Source: Thermoplasmata archaeon (lineage in GTDB: Archaea > Thermoplasmatota > Thermoplasmata > Thermoplasmatales > B87-G9). From it: 9,989 nt of DNA. This document shows positions 6,032 to 9,989 of this stretch, one piece after another. Numbering within the stretch: the first letter of the stretch is position 1; each line of letters begins with the position of its first letter. The stretch lies in the NCBI GenBank assembly GCA_003649695.1, contig QMSR01000028.1, positions 1 through 9,989 of the forward strand. Direction: 5' to 3'. The notes under the pieces are model-generated. The model made no database searches. It was not told where the DNA came from and saw nothing but the letters and a program-made list of their open reading frames with translations. Position numbers and translations under genes: made by a program.

Positions 6032-6858
6032 ACCCCTTGCCTCCTGCAAGTTAAGCGTTTGCCCATAGAAATGCACGAGGACACATCGTGAAGGTGAATG
6101 GATTCCTGATGACGACAAATAACGAGATAGTCAGTGACCCTGCCTTTCGACACAAATTGTAAATCCAATTGTTCGGAAATCTCGCGGGCAACGTCCTCCA
6201 CAAACTTGGGTCTCTGATACATCAACTCAGTAACATACTTCTCATCAGGACGTTTTAACAACTCCCAAATAGGAGAACTGGACCGGGACTCGACTAACTG
6301 AATTATCTCCTCAATCCACACAATACCAACAGGAGCTAACTCGACCACTACCTTAGCAAAAGAACGTTGATTGTGGGCGTTGTACTCACTTATTTCGCGG
6401 GAGCAAGGACAACAAGAAGTGTAAGGTACCGTAACGGCCATATAAACGTGGCTCTCGCCGGGGTCACTAACACCGAGAAACTCAACATCTACCACAAAGT
6501 CGCTTTCTTGTAAAGACTTGGGCGACTTTTTCCTAATTACGTAAGGAAATTTCAAAGACACGAAAGAGTCAGAACTCTCCAAGGTGTCTCGTACAAGGTT
6601 CAGTAACCGCTGTACTTTGTCACAAACTAAGGAGGCAGACAGAACAGTAGGAGAATTTAACAATTGAACAAAACGACTCAGGTTAGCTCCACGTACTTGG
6701 TCAGTCAAAGAGCAGCAAAGAGTTGCTTGAGCAACGACACTCACCGATGTAGGAAAACCGTAACGAGCGACACTCAAAGAAAAAGGAACCCCCTCAACAC
6801 AAACCCGCTCTACCTCTCTTTTCGGGAAGCCCGTTGTCTCTTTCTGTACGTCCTTCAT
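6028..6858 (-). CDS. folE2: GTP cyclohydrolase IB (FolE2 family)
   Basis: Predicted to convert GTP to 7,8-dihydroneopterin triphosphate, the entry step for folate and for 7-deazaguanines (preQ0, queuosine). The 276-aa protein has the FolE2 marks: RGANLSRFVQLLN (56-68; usually 'KGTHMSRF'), the cysteine motif TSCCPCSREISEYNAHNQRS (147-166) carrying the candidate metal and catalytic Cys, ELMYQRPKFVEDVAREI (211-227), and ESIHLHDVSS (252-261), close to the family's 'ESIHxHxA'. Length fits FolE2 (about 260-300 aa). The ATG at 6858 has GGAGGAG (6863-6869) five bases upstream, so the longer in-frame start at 6906 is rejected. It overlaps the primase 3' end by 65 nt and the dUTPase start by 4 nt. No queD, queE, queC or tgt/dpdA partner is in the window. 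The archaeal MptA-type product (a cyclic phosphate) is a possible variant. Confidence 0.93.
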   Translation of the reverse strand: MKDVQKETTGFPKREVERVCVEGVPFSLSVARYGFPTSVSVVAQATLCCSLTDQVRGANLSRFVQLLNSPTVLSASLVCDKVQRLLNLVRDTLESSDSFVSLKFPYVIRKKSPKSLQESDFVVDVEFLGVSDPGESHVYMAVTVPYTSCCPCSREISEYNAHNQRSFAKVVVELAPVGIVWIEEIIQLVESRSSSPIWELLKRPDEKYVTELMYQRPKFVEDVAREISEQLDLQFVSKGRVTDYLVICRHQESIHLHDVSSCISMGKRLTCRRQGV

Positions 6859-7681
6859 TGTACTCCTCCAACAACTCTCCCAAGCGATACCAAGAGGAAT
6901 CCTCAAGGCAGTAGCAATAAACTCGGAGGAGTTCCTCTAAGGTGCAATCGCCGGGAGACTTCTGATCCTTTAACACACCAACGTAAGCGTCTAAACCACG
7001 ACGGTGAAACCGAGTTGCTGTTTTGAGTGACTGCTGTTGGGCGTCAGTGTCGTACAAAACCACAACGGCCGAAAACTTTTGACAAATCAACTCAGCCTGC
7101 CTTCTAGAAACGTAAGTCCCAAACGTAGCTACGGAATATCCTGGCAACGATAAAACGTCAAAAAGCCCTTCTACAACCACAACAATATTGGAGTCGACAA
7201 TGTCATACCCCCACAGAATTTCGGACTTGCGCAGACCAGGAGTTGTCAGGTATTTGGGAAAAGGAGCAGTACCGTAAGGAAACGTCCTTGTCTGATAGCC
7301 CAATAACTTACCATCGAAGTAAACAGGAAAACGCAATCCGTAACCCCACATCGCTTCGACTATCTCAACAGTAGCCAACCACAAAAGATTTTTTCTCTTC
7401 AGGAAAAGGTACGCTTTCGGATACGATTCGGGGAGCGAACGAACGGGTATCCGTACGACTACCTCTCGAAACTCTAAAGCAGGGCGCCCTGTTACTGCAA
7501 CGGTACCTGTGTACTTCTCTAATTGGGGTAACAAATGCTCGATCTCTTCTACTTTACCAGAAGCACCACAACGAAAGCAGTGGTAAACACCTTTGTCTTT
7601 GTTGACGTAGAGCTTGTATTTACGGTCGGGGAGTAAACCGTGTTGGACACAAAAAGGACACTTGTACCTCTCTTCCGCCAT
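6794..7681 (-). CDS. DNA primase with zinc-binding and TOPRIM domains
   Basis: Predicted to make RNA primers for the replisome. The 295-aa protein begins with a zinc ribbon, C8-x2-C11 and C35-x2-C38 (KCPFC ... CFRCGASG), as in DnaG and T7 gp4 zinc-binding domains though with Cys in place of the CHC2 histidine. A middle segment with YPKAYLFLKRK, WGYGLRFPVYFDGKLLGYQTR and PKYLTTPG matches the region before TOPRIM in phage primases. The TOPRIM core follows: VVVVEGLFDVLSL (E171), then VVLYDTDAQQQSLKTA (D211, D213), and KDQKSPGD near 239-245. There is no helicase domain, so it probably works with the separate DnaB-like helicase encoded upstream. Its ATG overlaps the preceding stop (TAATG) without a clear Shine-Dalgarno, which suggests coupled translation. 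The last ~21 codons overlap folE2. Confidence 0.92.
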   Translation of the reverse strand: MAEERYKCPFCVQHGLLPDRKYKLYVNKDKGVYHCFRCGASGKVEEIEHLLPQLEKYTGTVAVTGRPALEFREVVVRIPVRSLPESYPKAYLFLKRKNLLWLATVEIVEAMWGYGLRFPVYFDGKLLGYQTRTFPYGTAPFPKYLTTPGLRKSEILWGYDIVDSNIVVVVEGLFDVLSLPGYSVATFGTYVSRRQAELICQKFSAVVVLYDTDAQQQSLKTATRFHRRGLDAYVGVLKDQKSPGDCTLEELLRVYCYCLEDSSWYRLGELLEEYNEGRTERDNGLPEKRGRAGLC

Positions 7682-7974
7682 TACTTCTGTAGCGTGTTTA
7701 ATACTTCGTCGAAGCCCTTAACTACCTCCCTCCCGTACACGATCTCGGCGGTCTTCCGCAGTCCGTCGAGCAACACTGTCATGGCACGAATAGGATCTTC
7801 GCCCTTCAGTGATAAAATCCTCTCCATAAGGGCAACGAAAGTAAAACCACCCGCAAACGTCAACTCAACGAACATCTCGGCTTCGTCACGATCTAAATTC
7901 AACAAAGTGACAGGGATTTCAAAAGCATCCACAACTCGTCGACGTAACCGACGACTCAAACCACTAACTCGCAT
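7681..7974 (-). CDS. Protein of unknown function between helicase and primase (97 aa)
   Basis: I do not recognise this protein. It is 97 aa, with a strongly basic N-terminus (RRLRRR, residues 8-13) and an otherwise helical, mixed-charge body ending in GFDEVLNTLQK. There is no transmembrane segment or metal motif. The ATG at 7974 is chosen over a TTG at 8004 because AGGAGG (7981-7986) lies six bases upstream. It overlaps the helicase 3' end by 11 nt and its own stop overlaps the primase start, so it is translated within the helicase-primase unit. That position, and the small basic character, would fit a helicase loader or primase accessory protein, but this is only inference from context. Confidence 0.75.
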   Translation of the reverse strand: MRVSGLSRRLRRRVVDAFEIPVTLLNLDRDEAEMFVELTFAGGFTFVALMERILSLKGEDPIRAMTVLLDGLRKTAEIVYGREVVKGFDEVLNTLQK

Positions 7975-9232
7975 CGTAATCCTCCTGAACTCTGACTGGC
8001 TCAACTGGCATATGAGAAGTCTCTCTTATACGGCAATATTCGTAATCTATCTCCACGTAAAACTGGTGACCCGCGGGGTACTCGCGGAAGTACAACACGG
8101 AACAAGGAACAACCTTCTTCGGTGACGGCGCCTTGTCAAAAGGAGAACCAAGACCAAACAAAGAATCGCAATTATACAAAATTGCGTAACTATCACCAAC
8201 GTAATGGGCACGAACTAAAGAGCGACGAAAAGCCAGTCTGTTTGTACGGCACACAGTCCATACAGCAACATCCTGCTCAACAGCGATCGAATGTAAATCC
8301 GCGTAAATGGAACCAACACGGTCGTAGCTACTCTCGGTTCGAACCGACGACTGCATCAAATTCGCGTAATCTATAATCACCACATCAACCACCCCAACTC
8401 GCCTTTTTACATCCTCAAGAAGACCGTTAACATAACGCGGCGTACACCTTAGCGTCGAAGCGTCCGCCACAACAAATTGACCCAGTGAACCTACCAACTG
8501 ATGTGAAACTCCAGACAACACATCGTGAACGGTGGTGGGTGGATTTGACAAAGCCGCACGATACCTGGCAACAACTGACCGCCTTGGCATCTCTAACGTT
8601 ACGTGCAACACGTTCTTCCCATGACGAAGTGCGTGAGCTCCCAAAGCTATCAGGATATAAGACTTACCCAATTTAGGAACAGCCATAATGACGTTTAGCG
8701 TCTTCTTGTCGATACCCCCTTGTGTGATGAAGTTCACCGTAGGGAAAGGCGTCGGGACCTTCTCCTGATCGGTAACAATGTCGAAATCGAAGCCAACACG
8801 TAAGCCGTCATCAGGTACAGGAACGTCTGTGGTCTCCAAGACAGTCAAAGCGCGATCGACATTACCTTCACGTAAGAAATCCCGGGCTAAACGTAACGCC
8901 TTATCTACGCGCCGCTTACGGAGGTACTCAAAACTTTTGTCTCGAAAATATTTCACATCGGCCTCGCTCCAATTATGAGAGGCAAGGTCAAAGACATCCT
9001 TCACCCAGTCAATTTCGGCGGAATGAAACTGGCGTACTTCTTTGAGCTCATCCAAATACGTAATCACAGCGTTGACGGAAGGAACAGTATTGTAACGAGA
9101 GGCATACTGTTGAACAAAATGAAATAAAAGTTGAGCCATCGGCGTAACGAAGTCTTCGGTTGTATACTTCCCGAGGAGATCCGGATCGTACTGGGAAAGA
9201 AGGTAGGCAAGAACGTACTTTTCCTCGGTCAT
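7964..9232 (-). CDS. DnaB-like replicative DNA helicase
   Basis: Predicted hexameric replicative helicase, 422 aa. An N-terminal helical domain (about 1-135, starting EEKYVLAYLLSQYDPDLL) precedes a RecA-like motor. FPTVNFITQGGIDKKTLNVIMAVPKLGKS contains Walker A A184-VPKLGKS; the first P-loop position is Ala, which the A/G-x4-GK[ST] pattern allows. HVTLEM (210-215) is motif H1a with the catalytic Glu, VDVVIIDYANLMQ (282-294) is Walker B, and YFREYPAG (381-388) resembles the arginine-containing motif H4. Motif H3, usually 'LSQLNR', reads VCRTNR (327-332), so the sensor Gln seems replaced. The ATG at 9232 is the first possible start after an in-frame TAA, but no Shine-Dalgarno is visible. With the primase and polymerase downstream it forms the fork machinery. 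Confidence 0.92.
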   Translation of the reverse strand: MTEEKYVLAYLLSQYDPDLLGKYTTEDFVTPMAQLLFHFVQQYASRYNTVPSVNAVITYLDELKEVRQFHSAEIDWVKDVFDLASHNWSEADVKYFRDKSFEYLRKRRVDKALRLARDFLREGNVDRALTVLETTDVPVPDDGLRVGFDFDIVTDQEKVPTPFPTVNFITQGGIDKKTLNVIMAVPKLGKSYILIALGAHALRHGKNVLHVTLEMPRRSVVARYRAALSNPPTTVHDVLSGVSHQLVGSLGQFVVADASTLRCTPRYVNGLLEDVKRRVGVVDVVIIDYANLMQSSVRTESSYDRVGSIYADLHSIAVEQDVAVWTVCRTNRLAFRRSLVRAHYVGDSYAILYNCDSLFGLGSPFDKAPSPKKVVPCSVLYFREYPAGHQFYVEIDYEYCRIRETSHMPVEPVRVQEDYDAS

Positions 9233-9270
9233 GAGGGTAATTTAACGGGGAAAAGTCATCCCAACAAGGG

Positions 9271-9570
9271 TTACTCGAATCTCAGTTTGTACCTTCGGAT
9301 CCATTTACGAGAAGCGAGATTTCTCAACCACACTCCAGGATCCGAAGTAAGGTAACACATCTGCTCAACCACGAAACTAATATAGTTCCAGCGACGTTCC
9401 CACAGGAGCTCCTCGTGGAGGAGGTCCACCACCTTGCACAGTAGACGCCATCGCGGGTTCCCCTTGCCGGTAACTGGGACTCGCACGAGCATGCGAAAAT
9501 ACGGGTGGTATAAACGAACAACCCCCTGGAACGTAGCCGCTAACGCTAATACGTCTTCTTTCGTAGCCAT
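9271..9570 (-). CDS. Protein of unknown function upstream of helicase (99 aa)
   Basis: I do not recognise this protein. It is about 99 aa, aromatic- and arginine-rich, with LYHPYFRMLVRVPV, LLCKVVDLLHEELLWERRWNY and a basic C-terminus (ASRKWIRRYKLRFE). It might bind nucleic acid, but no named motif is visible. The codon pattern (many codons starting with G) makes this the best coding frame for the stretch. The start is uncertain: ATG at 9570 is preferred, with GTG at 9576 two codons earlier. Neither has more than a weak GAG upstream. A competing frame runs through the first two-thirds of this gene from the right-edge ORF. The stop is 38 nt before the helicase start. Confidence 0.55.
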   Translation of the reverse strand: MATKEDVLALAATFQGVVRLYHPYFRMLVRVPVTGKGNPRWRLLCKVVDLLHEELLWERRWNYISFVVEQMCYLTSDPGVWLRNLASRKWIRRYKLRFE

Positions 9571-9989
9571 CGTCACAAGAACTCTGTATCTCCAAGTACG
9601 CGTTCCACAGCCAAGAATTACGCCAACGTATCCTCTTCCACAATTGTTGTGGGAAAAGTTTCTTTATCAAATGAAGTCGACGGTGCGCCTGAACAAACGT
9701 TGACCGATTGAGATTTCGATGAAACTGTCGAATTCGGCGAACTACATAACCTCTCCTCCCCCGTAAGCCCCCAGGCCTGCGTGTTACAGTAAATTCAGGC
9801 ATACAACGAATAACACAAGATACAGCCTTTAACAAAGCATATCGTGTGTTCACATTAACTTGCGGACCCAACAAATACTGAGTTAATTTGATGGCGCAAG
9901 AAGATACAGAAGGGTAGTCCACAACTCCTTGCGCACGTAAATCTTCAACTTCGGATCGCCACCAGGAGGAGAAATCTTCCCAATTTGCG
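9377..9989 (-). CDS. Open frame running in from the right edge; true 3' end uncertain
   Basis: This frame is open from the window edge to a stop at 9377 (203 codons visible), with the gene start outside the window. The first part, starting ANWEDFSSWWRSEVEDLRAQ and passing through SSCAIKLTQYLLGPQVN to MPEFTVT (about 9985-9780), looks like ordinary protein and is the only frame free of stops there. I do not recognise it. After about 9780 the same frame becomes very rich in arginine, with unusually many G at the second codon position, and from 9570 it overlaps the 99-aa gene, whose frame codes better. The genuine protein may therefore end near 9620, reached through a frameshift, rather than at 9377. 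Treat the part from 9377 to about 9780 as doubtful. Confidence 0.4.
   Translation of the reverse strand, partial: ANWEDFSSWWRSEVEDLRAQGVVDYPSVSSCAIKLTQYLLGPQVNVNTRYALLKAVSCVIRCMPEFTVTRRPGGLRGRRGYVVRRIRQFHRNLNRSTFVQAHRRLHLIKKLFPQQLWKRIRWRNSWLWNAYLEIQSSCDDGYERRRISVSGYVPGGCSFIPPVFSHARASPSYRQGEPAMASTVQGGGPPPRGAPVGTSLELY
9577..9780 (-). other. Stretch with conflicting coding frames
   Basis: Three minus-strand frames compete here. The frame continuing from the right edge is open but arginine-rich. The frame one base earlier (-1) reads LTGEERLCSS through ETFPTTIVEEDTLA to a TAA at 9620-9618 and has a more normal codon-position pattern, but has no start codon of its own and is closed upstream by a TGA at 9797-9795. 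The third has stops near 9744 and 9666. Two runs of five G lie just upstream of the change. The stretch could hold a real -1 shift, a sequencing indel or a decayed gene end. Confidence 0.4.

Noticed and set aside
6859..6906. Longer folE2 start at 6906
   Set aside because: The ATG at 6858 has an ideal GGAGGAG at five bases; the extension only increases overlap with the primase and matches nothing in FolE2.
9434..9703. 89-aa plus-strand ORF at the right end
   Set aside because: It is rich in Arg, Thr and Pro without any motif, lies opposite better minus-strand frames, and no other plus-strand gene is present.
1..9989. CRISPR arrays, tRNA genes, insertion sequences and attachment sites
   Set aside because: I saw no regularly spaced repeats, cloverleaf sequences, transposase or integrase motifs, or terminal inverted repeats.

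Overview
The window looks like the DNA-replication module of a tailed double-stranded DNA bacteriophage, free or integrated. Every gene I can support lies on the minus strand. Genes are packed head to tail with overlaps such as ATGA, TGATG and TAATG, and most have strong GGAGG-type ribosome binding sites, so the host is a bacterium. I see no structural, lysis, integration, tRNA or CRISPR genes. A thermophilic host is possible, because the sugar-phosphate isomerase resembles archaeal and Firmicutes PHI enzymes, but nothing here proves it.

In transcription order (high to low coordinates) the layout is: a right-edge open frame with an unclear 3' end (9989 to about 9580); a ~99-aa unknown (9570-9271); a DnaB-like helicase (9232-7964); a 97-aa unknown (7974-7681); a zinc-finger/TOPRIM primase (7681-6794); a FolE2-type GTP cyclohydrolase (6858-6028); a trimeric-type dUTPase (6031-5597); and a 907-aa family A DNA polymerase (5597-2874). 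The polymerase has an N-terminal uracil-DNA-glycosylase-like domain, a 3'-5' exonuclease and a 133-aa mini-intein inside polymerase motif B. After a 109-nt non-coding stretch with inverted and phased GCGC repeats come a 79-aa unknown (2764-2525), a 6-phospho-3-hexuloisomerase-like SIS protein (2513-1944), a promoter-bearing gap, a gp32-like single-strand DNA-binding protein (1874-1074) and a RecA recombinase that runs off the left edge (1074-1).

Together these make most of a replisome: helicase, primase, polymerase, SSB and recombinase. Two functions act against uracil in DNA (dUTPase and the UDG-like domain). Two metabolic genes are less expected: folE2, the first step towards pterins and 7-deazaguanines, and the hexuloisomerase-like gene. 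The most interesting points are the endonuclease-free intein in the polymerase O-helix, folE2 embedded between primase and dUTPase, the lone hexuloisomerase-like gene next to the ssb-recA pair, and the reading-frame conflict at the right edge.
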